Assembly (NCBI RefSeq): GCF_008704205.1
Contig: NZ_VXLC01000035.1
Coordinates: 1-64,000 of the forward strand
Length of the DNA: 64,000 bases
Direction of reading: 5' to 3'
Source of the DNA: Nocardia colli
Lineage (GTDB): Bacteria > Actinomycetota > Actinomycetes > Mycobacteriales > Mycobacteriaceae
Of the stretch, positions 1 to 9,087 are shown one piece after another; the stretch's first letter is position 1; the number at the start of each line of letters is the position of its first letter. The notes beneath the pieces are model-generated. The model saw nothing but the letters and a program-made list of their open reading frames with translations, was not told the origin of the DNA and searched no databases. Both the position numbers and the translations under genes were made by a program.

Positions 1-159
1 TGGCGTGGATTGTTCCGAACGGCAGCAGGTGCTGGCCCACCTGCCGGACCATGAGCTTCGGCAGAAGCATTCCGCGTGGGCGGCAGGGCGCTGCCCTGCG
101 GATACTCCGGCAGGTACACCACAGTTCATTCTATTTCATTCCATGAGGGGGCATTTGTG

Positions 160-885
160 ATGAACACATTCCTTACACGGGTATCGATGGCGTCCATCGT
201 GCTGATGGTCGCGGGATCTCTGTGCGGCGTGGGACAGGCGGGCGCCGATGTCCATGACCGCCAGGCCAGACCAACTGTGCAGTTGCGGAATGGCCCTTCT
301 GACAAATCCTCGAATCGGATAAGGATATTCACACCTCAGCCGGGAGACCGGCCCGCGTATTCCGAGGACGGAGTCGACTGGTATCCCGCTCAATGTAGGG
401 ACCGATGGTATGGCGAGCACAAGTCCGGCTGGATCGATTGGTGTTATCAGTGGGGGGAAGCCAAATATCCTGGGCAAACTGCACACTATTTCGTTGTCAA
501 ACACTACGCAACCTGCGGTAACAGCGGCACCGATTGGGCCGTGTCTGAGTGTGGACTGTCCATCGGGAATGTCAGACCGACTGCCAAGTGGCAGGACTGG
601 TCACCACGAGGCGACGTCGTCGCCTCCTCGTGTCCCATGTCTGTTTCGCTCTCTGTTTCTGTCGGCGCTTTCACCGCAGGTGGCTCGTTCAACGCCTGCG
701 ATGAACTCAAAATGGAGAAGGCCAATCCTGACGTGAACTATTCACTCACATGGCACGCCGGCTTCGCGAGTTTCATACAAAAAGGTGACCAACGTGAAGT
801 CGCCTACATGGTCTCGTTCAGCCTGGATGCCGCAGGCGGCGGACTCGATTTGAATCAGTCGATGGAGGAAATCCTCAATTCTTGA
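160..885 (+). CDS. Secreted hypothetical protein
   Basis: I do not recognise the family. The product is 241 residues and begins with a Sec-type signal: a short basic start, a hydrophobic stretch at about residues 9-22 and an AGA cleavage-like site near residue 29. The mature part is polar and Trp-rich and holds several Cys (in QCRDRW, DWCYQW, ATCGNS, SECGLS), so an extracytoplasmic, disulfide-bonded protein is plausible. I chose the ATG at 160 because a GAGGGGG ribosome site lies just upstream; a longer frame opens at 76 but puts a non-signal leader before the hydrophobic segment. It stands alone, facing a broken recombinase gene. No function is assigned. Confidence 0.6.
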   Translation: MNTFLTRVSMASIVLMVAGSLCGVGQAGADVHDRQARPTVQLRNGPSDKSSNRIRIFTPQPGDRPAYSEDGVDWYPAQCRDRWYGEHKSGWIDWCYQWGEAKYPGQTAHYFVVKHYATCGNSGTDWAVSECGLSIGNVRPTAKWQDWSPRGDVVASSCPMSVSLSVSVGAFTAGGSFNACDELKMEKANPDVNYSLTWHAGFASFIQKGDQREVAYMVSFSLDAAGGGLDLNQSMEEILNS

Positions 886-976
886 AGGATTCATGACTTT
901 CCACCTGCTGGCGTCCGGGCGTGGTCCACTCTGAGGAGGCGCTCGGCGCGGATCTGCTGGGCCGGCGGTTGTGGCA

Positions 977-1770
977 CTACCTGAGCGCAGAAGTCCAGGC
1001 GGTGCAACACGCTGCTCGCGCTGCGAGGTAGGCGATCCAGCTGGCTTGGGCGTAGCGGGCCCACGCGTGGGCGGTGATTTGGGAGATTCCGAACAGGTCG
1101 GCGACCACGGTGGCGTTCACGTCGCTGATGGTGGTCATCATCGCGGTGTTGCGTGCGGAGAGGGTGGGCAGGCCGTGGTCGTTGAGCAGGCTGGACAAGG
1201 CGTTCAGGTTGCGAGGCCGGCTCGGGGGGACGGCCCGGGAACAGGTAGGCCGGATGGGCGGACTCGGCGAGGCGAAGCATGTTGGCTGGTGCGCCCTTGC
1301 GGATGAGCGTTTGCAGGAGTTCGGCCAGCGACGGCGGTAGAACCACGGGGTGTTTGTCGATGATCAGGTAGGCGTGTTCGTCGTCTTGCCGGAATCGGTC
1401 GACGGTCAGTGCGACGATGCGGACCAGGGGTAGGGCATACAGTCTGACCAGTGCGCCGGCGGCGCGGGCTTGCAGCGGTATCGATTCCTCGTGCAGGCAG
1501 CGGCGAAGCTGGTGCTCGTAGTCGTCGTGTTCGAGGAAGCGTTGTGGGAGGCCGTGTTTGGGGCGGCGGACCTCGATGTCGGTGATCACGTGGCGGCGAG
1601 TGAGCCATAGCAGGAACGTGATGGTCGGTTCGGTGTCGCGTCGGTCGGCGACGTCGATGCGGCAAACCAGCTAGCCCACGAGGAGTTGAGCGAGCACCCG
1701 TTCCGCTTCGCCTTGGCCGCAATGATGAACTTCCTGACCACCCGCGACTCCATCCCCAGGTTCTCGACGG
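977..1770 (-). pseudogene. Degenerate tyrosine-recombinase-like gene
   Basis: The minus strand encodes fragments that together resemble the C-terminal part of actinobacterial XerD/site-specific-integrase-like proteins of uncertain activity. One segment holds LTRRHVITDIEV, then RLYALPLVRIVALT and PAYLFPGRPP; the tail is NDHGLPTLSARNTA followed by LFGISQITAHAWARYAQ. Two lesions break it. An in-frame TAG lies at 1671-1673, between QLLVG and LVCRID. The tail is in another frame: removing one C from the six-base run at 1224-1229 joins PGRPP to RNLNALSSLLN. The N-terminus is not traceable beyond about 1770. The family call comes from remembered similarity and is moderate; the breakage is directly visible. 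Confidence 0.6.
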
Positions 1771-2099
1771 CGCTCGACAACTTGATGCACGGATCGCTTG
1801 TCGAGGGTGGCGTGATCCTGGTCCTCGGCCGGGCGACGGTAACATCCAATTCATCTCATTGGTCCCCGAATTTCGCGCCGAACCGAAATACAGAGGCGGA
1901 CGCGCTCGAACTAGCCGCTGATCGCACTGACCGAGTCGGCCGGCGCGGCACCTCGGAGGATCAACCGGCAGCATCCATCTGGCGGCGGCGAACGCACTGA
2001 TCTGCTGTATGTCGTGCCACCGACAGTTTGCGATGCGGGCGTTCTGGTGGGCAGCCGAGTGGGAGCACCGACCGGGCGTATCCGGAATGATCTCGGCTA

Positions 2100-2768
2100 G
2101 TCCTCGGCAGTGACGCCGCCGTGAAGACCCCAACCGTCGAGGCCTGAATAGATCTGCGCGACACGTGCCCTGGGGAAATCGAAGCCCGCGGCCTCGCCGG
2201 TGTAGAGCGCCACCAGCGAGTCCGGACCGCGCCACCAGGTATCCGCGAGTCCCATCACCTCGCGCACCGGTTTGTAGTTGTCCCAGTCGATACCGCCGAG
2301 TTCATCGCCACTGAGCTTGGTGATCTGGCGCGCCCACATCGACGCGTGATGGGCCAGGGCGAGTGACTCCACCCAGCCCGCTACGGTCGAATGCAGTGGC
2401 ACCCACCCAGCCTGATCGGCGTGGATTCCGAACTCGCCGGACGGGCCGACCATGAACGTGAAGGGCACCGCGGTCCGTTGCGTGCCGGCGTCGAACCACC
2501 ATCCCGCAGTATCTGTTTCGGGCGAATCGGGATCGAAATAGCGTGGACCGCCGTCGTACTGCGGCGCGGGCGGCAAATGCAGGCCGCCCCACTTCTTCTG
2601 GTAGGCCGTCATGCGGTCGATCAGCCCCGCGGGAATGCCTCGATCGAGCCACCATTGGCGATGGTTTTCCACCGGTTGGACCTCAACCTTGACGCCGTGG
2701 GTGCTGACATACGATCGCGCTCGTGCGGTCAGACCACCAGGAACACCTTTGACGGGACCGACGATCAC
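2100..2768 (-). CDS. SUKH/SMI1-KNR4-like protein (tentative)
   Basis: The 222-residue frame contains WWLDRGIPAGLIDRM, KKWGGLHLPP and a C-terminal GWVESLALAHHA segment. Its layout recalls SUKH-superfamily (SMI1/KNR4) proteins, many of which are immunity proteins against polymorphic or contact-dependent toxins, but I cannot confirm the match. The GTG at 2768 is the longest start; an internal GTG just before ENHRQWW, preceded by GAGG at about 8 bases, may be the true start. It lies downstream of the relaxase gene on the same strand, separated by about 340 bases. No toxin gene is visible beside it, so an orphan immunity or regulatory role is possible. Confidence 0.45.
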
Positions 2769-3107
2769 CGCGGCAAGTCTATTCGGTGGAGCAAACCAGT
2801 GCGTTCGTGCGCCACGAACGCACGCATCTGCCGCTGGGCGCGCGTTGGCTGGACCCGTCCCGCGGTGCTGTCAGCTTTCGTGAACAACGACTTTCAGTCG
2901 ATGACGGTGCCGTCAGGATTCGTGAACAACTGCCGTCGCAGATGACGGACAGCGCCAACAGGTCGGAATCTCCGCTGGGTTCCTACGTGCGGCTCCACGA
3001 AGATCAGTTTCGGATCTCCTAGACCAGCGACGGGGCGGATGGTTTCGCGGCGATGGTCGGACGACTCTGCTGAGCGTTGATTCGTGGCACGGAGTAGGCC
3101 CCGAAAG
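2769..3107. other. Intergenic stretch with a short perfect hairpin
   Basis: No convincing gene. It contains a perfect 11-base inverted repeat, GTGCGTTCGTG at 2799-2809 and its complement at 2813-2823, with a three-base loop. No T-run follows on either strand, so it is not a clear terminator. It lies downstream of the relaxase gene. Confidence 0.5.
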
Positions 3108-6100
3108 CTAGAGAGTGCGCCGAGTTCGGTTCGGCGGCAGGGTTGGTCGGCGCCGGTGTCGCCGGCCTTTCCCCGGATTCGGCAGGCGGTCGGAATCGGC
3201 AGTGGCGAGAGATGCGCTAGTACTGTCGCCCGGCAACGTAGTCGACTCGGCAGTGAGGATGTGGCGACGTAGTTGTTCTGCGTAATTGGCGAGTTGGATG
3301 TCCATTCCTAGGTGAGGGGTGGGTACAGGATGCGGGCCGCTGCTGCGCGGGTCGTCGTGAACTGCGTGGAATGCGTTGTGTGGCAGTGCGAGTACGCAGT
3401 TGGTGTTGACAGCGGTGAGGAGCGACGCAGCTGTTTGCGAAGGTAGTCCGACGAGCGTGTCGATGCGTGCTGTGGTGATCGCTGGCGGTGTGACTGGGCG
3501 ATGGTTGTAGATCCAGACCTCGGCGCGCGAGCGCAGAACCGCGGCGGTGTCGCGTGCGCTGGCGAGGGATTCGCCGAGGTCTTGATAGTTGTTGGTGGCG
3601 ATCGCGGCGACGAGTTCGCAGGTGTCGAGGCCGTGGGCTTCGGCGTCGGCGATGGTGTCGAGGAGCTGCTGATATTTCGGTGATCGGGCCGCGTCACGGG
3701 ACAGCGCTACCGGTAGCGCGTGATCGAGAAGATATGTGCCGCGTGCGTCGGCGAGTAGCTGGTAGGCGTGGTGGTAGGCGGTGCGGATTCGGTGGTCGGC
3801 GGCGGTTTGTTCGGCGCGGATGACGTCGATGGCGGAAAGGTTGTCGTCGTCGCGGGCTAGGACGCGCGCAAACATGGTGCGGGGTTCGGTGGGGTCGTCG
3901 GGTTGCTGGTTGCCGGTCGGGTCGATGAGGGTGTCGGTGGCGAGGTAGATGCGGTTGAGTTCGGATCCGCGGGTGAGCCCGACATAGGCGAGGGCTCGCC
4001 CGAGGGTGCCGTTCATGAGCACATAGCCGCGGCGGACGGTGATCCCCTGGGCGCGGTGCACGGTGGTGGCGTAGCCGAGCTCGACGTGGTGTCGGATGTA
4101 ATGGGTGGGGAGGTGGACGCTGCCGCGATGGTTGGCGCCGACCGCGGTGATGCCGCCGTCGGGGTGGATGGTGTGTATCTGCCAGAGGTCGCCGTTGTCG
4201 ATATGGGTGCCATGGCGGAGACCGCCGGCGATGCGCAGGAGCGTGGTATTGAAGCGGGTGACGATGGTGTCCCCGACGTAACCGGTGTGGTTGTCCGACA
4301 AGCGTATTCGGCCTTTGCCGGTATCGATACGGCCGGTGAGAGCGTATCGGGCCTGGGTAGCGGTGTTTAGCGCGGAGACGTCGTCGAGGGTGGCGGCGAT
4401 CATGATCGAGGAGATTCCGGCGGCGGTGTCTTCGAGGTGTTCGGCCAGGATGGCGGAGCGGAGTTCGTCGCTCATCCCGGAGGTGACGCGGCCGTGGCTG
4501 TTGTAGAACTCCCACGCATCCTCGAGGTTTCCGTTGCGGACGGCGAGGGTGGCGTCGGCTTCGTCGGGGTCGCTAAAGCGGACGACTTGCCGGAGTTGTG
4601 GTGCTCGGGTGTCGCGGGCGAGGGTGCGGAAGATTCCGCCAGCCTCGACGGCGGGAAGTTGTTCGGGGTCACCGATTCCGCGCACGACCGCACCGTGGGT
4701 GCGGGCGAGTGCCCGAATGGCGTCGAAGTCCGCGGTGGCGGCCATCGATGCTTCGTCAATGAGGAGCATCGTGCCGCGGGAGATGTTGGTGGGTCGGTCG
4801 TAGGCGGCTCGAGTGAGGAGCCGGTCAATGGTGTGCGCCGGAATGGCGAGCGTGGTGGAGAGCTCGCGTGCCGCCGAGGCGGAGGGGGCGAGAGCGATAA
4901 CGTTGCGCCCCGAGGCGTGCCAGGCGTCCGCGACGGCTTTCATCGCGGTGGTTTTGCCGGTGCCGGCGGGCCCGACCGCGACGGCGAGTTCAGTGGCACA
5001 GCAGCATAAGTAGCAGGCGATGTCGCGTTGTCCTTCGTTGAGGATGAGCTTGGTGTGTTTCTTGATTCGTGCGATCGCGGTGTCGACGAGTCTGGGAGAG
5101 ATTGCCTCGGGGCTGGGGGTGTGTGCGGAGTGGAGGAGTCGGGTTTCGGCGTCGAGGACCGCGTGGGAGGGGTAGCGGGTGGCGCCGGTGAGGGTGAACA
5201 CGCTGTCGCCGTCGCGGCGAGCGAGCACGGCAGGAGTGTGGTCCGGGTCGACGGTGAGCTGGATGCTGTGCTGGTTGCGGACCGTGCCGGTGATGTGTTC
5301 GACGGCGGCGCGGTGGTCGGTGTCGGTGGGGAATTCGATGCCGGCGAGGCGGTCTTCGACCGCGGAGCGGATGTTGGCTTCGGTCCAGGTCGCTCGGCGT
5401 CGTGCGACGGTATCGGCGACGTCTCGAGCGATACGATCCGGTGCCCAGATGGCGCGCAAGCGCGCGACGTGGGCGGCTGAAATGCGATCTAAGAGAACGA
5501 GATCCGGGCGCGGGGAGAGCAGCTTTCGAACATCGCGAATGGTTTGCGCCCGGACGGCCGGCGTGGCGAAAGCGGTCAGGTCGAGGTGGTGGTGGATGCA
5601 TTCGTGCAGTTGCTGGGCGGTGCTGTTGATGAGCGCGCGGGGGCCGCCGAGGTGGACTCCGACCGCGATGGCGATCTGTTCTGGATCGGCGGAGGTGTGG
5701 GTTGCGGGATGGGTGTGGGCGTGCAGGAGGTCGTAGGTGAACCGTGCTGCGCTGCGGCCGTCGCCGAGGAAGCTGCGGGTTCGGGTATCCCATTCGGTGA
5801 CCATGTCCCGCAGCGTTTTCGGCAGTGATTTGGCGTCGCGGGTTTGCAGAGTTGCTTGCTGGGCGAGACGGTACTGGGTTTTGGTGCTGGGGTTGCGGCT
5901 GTGGCGGGCGCGGTAGTCGGCGACTAGTTGTTCGGTGCGGGCGATGATGTCGGGAGTGCGGGAGAATTCGACGATCATCTCGTCGCTGATGCCGATGATT
6001 TCGAGCACGGGTTGTTTGCCGCGGCCGCGGCTGCGTTCCTCGCTGCGGTACCCGACCTGGCGGCGGACCTTGCCGATGATGGTGGCGTTGTAGCGCGAAG

Positions 6101-6977
6101 AGAACGACACCGCCGACGCGTACAGCGGCCGCGCATCCAGCGCTGACCATTTGCCGTCGGAACCGAGAACCTTGCCGGACACGACAGCATGCGTGTGCAG
6201 GTTCGGGTCACCAGAGCGATTGTCGAAGTGATCGAACGCGGCGATCACGAAACCTTCAGCGTCGATCTGTCGGATACCGTTGTGGCCGCGACGGGTCACC
6301 GCGCATTGGGATTCGGCCCACGCCAAGACTTCTCGCACGGCTTCGGTGTGACAGCGCCAGATCGCCTGGCGGAGCTCGTCGTCGCCCAGTCCCCACAGGA
6401 TCGAGATCGACTTCGGCGGGGTGAAGACCAGATCGAACCCCGCCACCGCCTTACGGCTGCCGGCCTTCTCCTGGGCCAGAACGGCTTCGATCTCGGCGCG
6501 GGCGGGCGCGCGACCGAGAGCGGCAGTGAGGTGTTCGCGTGCCGCGTCGGTGCGTAGGGCGGTGCGTTCGTCCCAGGTCGGGCAACGCCGATTGGCTTGG
6601 GTGAAGGTGTCGAGGTTGCGGGCGAGGAGGTCGGTGATCGGGGAGGATTTGTTGGTGAATTCGTAGAAGCTGGCGCCGAGTCCAGCGGCGTGGACGGCCT
6701 GGGTTGCGGTCTTACCGGCAGCGATTCCAGCGGCGATGATTGCGTTCGCTTGCGGATGTAACCCTTCACCGAATAACGCTTGCATTTGTGCCTCGGTGAC
6801 ATTTCCCGAAACGCCCAATCGGGCGGCACCGGTACCGAGCCATATGCCGGGTGGGGTGCCGCTCTCGAGGTAGTAGTCGGTGAGGTCACGTGTGCGATCC
6901 CGCAGGCGATCGCCGCTGGCCACCTGACTCGTGAGGTACTGGTAGCCATCGCCTGCATGGAGTCGATGGATCGTCAT
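3108..6977 (-). CDS. traA: MobF-family conjugative relaxase/helicase (TrwC/TraI type)
   Basis: This protein would nick one strand at oriT, stay covalently bound to the 5' end and unwind the transferred strand. From the ATG at 6977 it has 1289 residues. The N-terminal relaxase domain starts MTIHRLHAGDGYQYL, has a Tyr pair (DYYLESGTP, about residues 35-36) as candidate nicking residues, and a metal-binding His cluster in FDHFDNRSGDPNLHTHAVV around residue 260. The C-terminal half is a RecD-like SF1 helicase: Walker A VGPAGTGKTTAM near residue 670, Walker B LLIDEAS, GDPEQLPAV, and motif VI VHRAQGIT. An upstream ATG at 7022 is open, but the family start motif favours 6977. Neither start has a clear Shine-Dalgarno site. 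It transcribes away from the inverted repeats at 7.02-7.21 kb, the candidate oriT. Confidence 0.9.
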   Translation of the reverse strand: MTIHRLHAGDGYQYLTSQVASGDRLRDRTRDLTDYYLESGTPPGIWLGTGAARLGVSGNVTEAQMQALFGEGLHPQANAIIAAGIAAGKTATQAVHAAGLGASFYEFTNKSSPITDLLARNLDTFTQANRRCPTWDERTALRTDAAREHLTAALGRAPARAEIEAVLAQEKAGSRKAVAGFDLVFTPPKSISILWGLGDDELRQAIWRCHTEAVREVLAWAESQCAVTRRGHNGIRQIDAEGFVIAAFDHFDNRSGDPNLHTHAVVSGKVLGSDGKWSALDARPLYASAVSFSSRYNATIIGKVRRQVGYRSEERSRGRGKQPVLEIIGISDEMIVEFSRTPDIIARTEQLVADYRARHSRNPSTKTQYRLAQQATLQTRDAKSLPKTLRDMVTEWDTRTRSFLGDGRSAARFTYDLLHAHTHPATHTSADPEQIAIAVGVHLGGPRALINSTAQQLHECIHHHLDLTAFATPAVRAQTIRDVRKLLSPRPDLVLLDRISAAHVARLRAIWAPDRIARDVADTVARRRATWTEANIRSAVEDRLAGIEFPTDTDHRAAVEHITGTVRNQHSIQLTVDPDHTPAVLARRDGDSVFTLTGATRYPSHAVLDAETRLLHSAHTPSPEAISPRLVDTAIARIKKHTKLILNEGQRDIACYLCCCATELAVAVGPAGTGKTTAMKAVADAWHASGRNVIALAPSASAARELSTTLAIPAHTIDRLLTRAAYDRPTNISRGTMLLIDEASMAATADFDAIRALARTHGAVVRGIGDPEQLPAVEAGGIFRTLARDTRAPQLRQVVRFSDPDEADATLAVRNGNLEDAWEFYNSHGRVTSGMSDELRSAILAEHLEDTAAGISSIMIAATLDDVSALNTATQARYALTGRIDTGKGRIRLSDNHTGYVGDTIVTRFNTTLLRIAGGLRHGTHIDNGDLWQIHTIHPDGGITAVGANHRGSVHLPTHYIRHHVELGYATTVHRAQGITVRRGYVLMNGTLGRALAYVGLTRGSELNRIYLATDTLIDPTGNQQPDDPTEPRTMFARVLARDDDNLSAIDVIRAEQTAADHRIRTAYHHAYQLLADARGTYLLDHALPVALSRDAARSPKYQQLLDTIADAEAHGLDTCELVAAIATNNYQDLGESLASARDTAAVLRSRAEVWIYNHRPVTPPAITTARIDTLVGLPSQTAASLLTAVNTNCVLALPHNAFHAVHDDPRSSGPHPVPTPHLGMDIQLANYAEQLRRHILTAESTTLPGDSTSASLATADSDRLPNPGKGRRHRRRPTLPPNRTRRTL

Positions 6978-7022
6978 CACAAAATCGAAGATAGGCGCGC
7001 AATCGCGCGTCTGATATGTCAT

Positions 7023-7210
7023 TACCGGCCGGTAGCATCACGATGCAAGAGGTGTGTCAGTTAGAAGGAAGAGAACCCATATGGGAGATGAAAGGGAATG
7101 GTGGCGGGGATTGTGTTCATAACAATTGGGTGAGAATGTGGGAATGGTTCAAAGAGTGGTTGGTGGGAAATCCCGTGCGTCGCCGCGCGCAGCGCGGCGG
7201 ACGTGCGGGG
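7023..7210. other. Candidate origin of transfer (oriT)
   Basis: Several inverted repeats lie within 190 bases of the relaxase start. They are the perfect palindrome TACCGGCCGGTA (7023-7034), the adjoining GCATC-AC-GATGC (7035-7046), CCCATATGGG (7076-7085), and a long GC-rich imperfect hairpin with arms 7172-7188 and 7192-7210 around a GCA loop. MobF relaxases usually act at an inverted-repeat oriT near their own gene, so this is the best candidate in the window. No nic consensus was recognised. The GC-rich hairpin also lies just before the ribosome site of the next plus-strand gene. Confidence 0.45.
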
Positions 7211-7224
7211 GACGGAGGTGCGGG

Positions 7225-7827
7225 ATGGGTGCTCAGGAGGTGTCAGCGCGCAAGTGGGCGCGCCAGGCGATGGCCGCGATGTTGGAGGAGCAGATGCGGG
7301 CGGCGAGGGCTGCTGAGGCAGACCTGGTCGAGTTTCACAAACACACTGGCCGATTGCGACGGGCAGCGCAGCGCCGGGACGCGGTGATCGAGAGCGCGGT
7401 TACCCGGTACGAGACGGTCGCGGCCGAAGCGGTCGCTGCGCAGGCCGCGGTGGTGAACAGGCTAGAGCAGCGTGGCATGGACGAGTCGCAGCTACGAGAG
7501 ATCACCGGACTCGAGACGACGGAACTGAAGCGGCTGCGCAGTGCCGGTGCATCCACTGTGACCCCGAGACGGAACCGTGGACCGATACCTCGGAGAGGGC
7601 GACGCGCGCTATCGCGTCCGGAGCGCGGGGTCGTCGATCAGCGCCGAGCGGGGAACGAGGTGCCGCAGGTCGGGGAGGCGGAACAACGCGCGAGCGAGTC
7701 GGGATCCCCAGGCGCCGTGCTTGACGGCCCACGCCCAGTTCCCGGCCAGCCACAGCAGGAACCCGCCGGCGAGCCAGGGAAGGCGAGCGGGCAAGGCGTA
7801 GTCGGGAAACAGCACGATTCCCAGTAG
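7225..7827 (+). CDS. Hypothetical coiled-coil protein beside the relaxase
   Basis: The ATG at 7225 is preceded by GGAGG and opens MGAQEVSARKWARQAM. Residues 5-100 are Ala/Glu/Arg-rich and probably helical or coiled-coil; a segment DESQLREITGLETTELKRL looks like a small helix-turn-helix. The last third is Arg/Gly/Pro-rich and low in character. It overlaps by 219 bases, tail to tail, a hydrophobic gene on the other strand, so the frame may be real only up to about 7570 or both may be used. Its place between candidate oriT and relaxase would suit a relaxosome accessory protein, but no family match supports this. Confidence 0.5.
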   Translation: MGAQEVSARKWARQAMAAMLEEQMRAARAAEADLVEFHKHTGRLRRAAQRRDAVIESAVTRYETVAAEAVAAQAAVVNRLEQRGMDESQLREITGLETTELKRLRSAGASTVTPRRNRGPIPRRGRRALSRPERGVVDQRRAGNEVPQVGEAEQRASESGSPGAVLDGPRPVPGQPQQEPAGEPGKASGQGVVGKQHDSQ

Positions 7828-7935
7828 GGCGTCGAGGACGATGAGGAACCCGAGGATGCGGGCAAGCATGGGGAACAGCCACCAGATCACCAGCAGAACG
7901 AGAGCGATGAGTGCGGCGAGCCAGATCACGGACAT
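7609..7935 (-). CDS. Small integral membrane protein
   Basis: A 108-residue protein with about three hydrophobic segments: VIWLAALIALVLLVIWW at the N-terminus, ILGFLIVLDALLGIVLF in the middle, and LPWLAGGFLLWLAGNWAW. The tail after that is basic (SRLARALFRLPDL) and probably cytoplasmic. The ATG at 7935 follows GGAGGT at 7 bases, so I prefer it to the ATG at 7953. It is the last gene of the leftward leading-region series. Possible roles are surface exclusion or host-membrane modification during transfer, but nothing in the sequence decides this. Confidence 0.65.
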   Translation of the reverse strand: MSVIWLAALIALVLLVIWWLFPMLARILGFLIVLDALLGIVLFPDYALPARLPWLAGGFLLWLAGNWAWAVKHGAWGSRLARALFRLPDLRHLVPRSALIDDPALRTR

Positions 7936-8017
7936 TGCGGGACCTCCGATCATGCCGATCGTGGAGCAAGGGAGTCATTTCATTGCAGCGCGAAACCGGT
8001 CGGTACGGAAGTGCTGG

Positions 8018-8380
8018 TCAGGAGTTCCGCGAGCAATGGGACTGCCCGACAGTGCCGGGGCGGTGGGTGGACGAGAGGGGTGGACCGAGGCGTTCGTGCT
8101 GTGAGCACAGTGCGTGGGCGGATTCGCGATCGAGGGAATCGTCGAGCGCGACGGTGAGCTTGTGGACGTGATCGCGCAGTAGGCGGAGCTCGCAAGTCAG
8201 AGTGCGGATGCGTGATTCGAGTATGCCGATAAGCGTGAACTGGGCGATTGTCGCTGTTGCAGGCTCGCCGACCGGCGAGATATAGGTGGGCGACTCGTCG
8301 AGAGGCGCCGGTGGCACGAGGTCGTGGAATCCGTCGCGCTCACGCGGAAGTGGGAACGAGACGGTTTCTTGGGTGGACAT
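8018..8380 (-). CDS. Hypothetical protein with short coiled coil
   Basis: 120 residues. The N-terminus is acidic and Pro-rich; residues 50-90 (ESRIRTLTCELRLLRDHVHKL) form a likely amphipathic helix or coiled coil; the tail is Ser/His-rich. The start is well supported by GGAGGTGA upstream of the ATG at 8380. It is separated from the ssb stop by a perfect 24-base palindrome, so it may have its own promoter or be read through from ssb. The family is not recognised. Confidence 0.55.
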   Translation of the reverse strand: MSTQETVSFPLPRERDGFHDLVPPAPLDESPTYISPVGEPATATIAQFTLIGILESRIRTLTCELRLLRDHVHKLTVALDDSLDRESAHALCSQHERLGPPLSSTHRPGTVGQSHCSRNS

Positions 8381-8458
8381 AGTCGATCACCTCCAGCACG
8401 AGAGGCGTAGTACGAACCGGCGGTAGGGGTGCCGTCGGTCGTGACGAAGCGGTGGCAG

Positions 8459-8482
8459 GGCGGGGCACCGCGGTGCCCCGCC
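8459..8482 (-). terminator. Perfect 24-base palindrome after ssb
   Basis: The arms are GGCGGGGCACCG and its exact complement. It lies 11 bases beyond the ssb stop on the minus strand. There is no T-run, so it may attenuate transcription, stabilise a 3' end, or be a protein-binding site. Confidence 0.55.
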
Positions 8483-8493
8483 TGACCGTTAGA

Positions 8494-8985
8494 TCAGAAC
8501 GGCGGTTCCTCCTGGCCGCCGACGCCGACGAGTTCCCGGTCCTCGGCAGGCGCGTCATCGGTGCCGGACTGGGGAGACGAGGGCGGCACGGAGCCGCTGT
8601 CGCTGGGGTCGACTGCACGGCGGTCGAGTTTGGCCACCTTGGCGACGGCGTAGCGCAGGTCGGGGCCGATGCTGTCGACGAGCAGCTCGTTGACCCAGCG
8701 CTTCTCGCCTTCCGGGGTGTCGTAGGTGCGCTGCTTCAGCTTGCCGTAAGCGATCACCCGCATCCCGCGGTGAAGGGTCTCGACCGCGTTTTCGGCCATG
8801 GCCTCCCAGATCACGCAGCGCATGAAAACGACGTCACCGTCCTTCCATCCGCCGGTCTGGCGGTCGAAGATCCGGGTGTTCTGTGCGATCGAGATGGTGG
8901 TCACCGACTTGCCGCCGGGAGTAAAGCGCATTTCGGGGTCTTCGGTGACGTTGCCGATGACAGTGATGAAAAGGTCTCCAGCCAT
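8494..8985 (-). CDS. ssb: Single-stranded DNA-binding protein
   Basis: A 163-residue SSB that would coat the single strand arriving in the recipient or made during replication. Residues 1-110 form the OB fold, with recognisable MAGDLFITVIGNVTEDPEMRF, KDGDVVFMRCVIWEAMAENA, RVIAYGKLKQRTY and a WVNELLVDSIGPDLRYA strand. A disordered acidic linker leads to the C-terminal tip EEPPF, the usual docking site for partner enzymes. AGGAG precedes the ATG at 8985. It is a mobile-element paralogue: no rpsF, rpsR or rplI neighbours are present. A roughly 150-base stem-loop at 9088-9236 lies just upstream and may control it. Confidence 0.92.
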   Translation of the reverse strand: MAGDLFITVIGNVTEDPEMRFTPGGKSVTTISIAQNTRIFDRQTGGWKDGDVVFMRCVIWEAMAENAVETLHRGMRVIAYGKLKQRTYDTPEGEKRWVNELLVDSIGPDLRYAVAKVAKLDRRAVDPSDSGSVPPSSPQSGTDDAPAEDRELVGVGGQEEPPF

Positions 8986-9087
8986 GACAGGTTCTCCTAA
9001 CTGGTGGATTGCTTGGAAAAGGAATGGACCGACAACCCCTCAGATGTGGTCGGTGATCGGAGGGGCTGTCGATCTGCGGCCGTGGCC

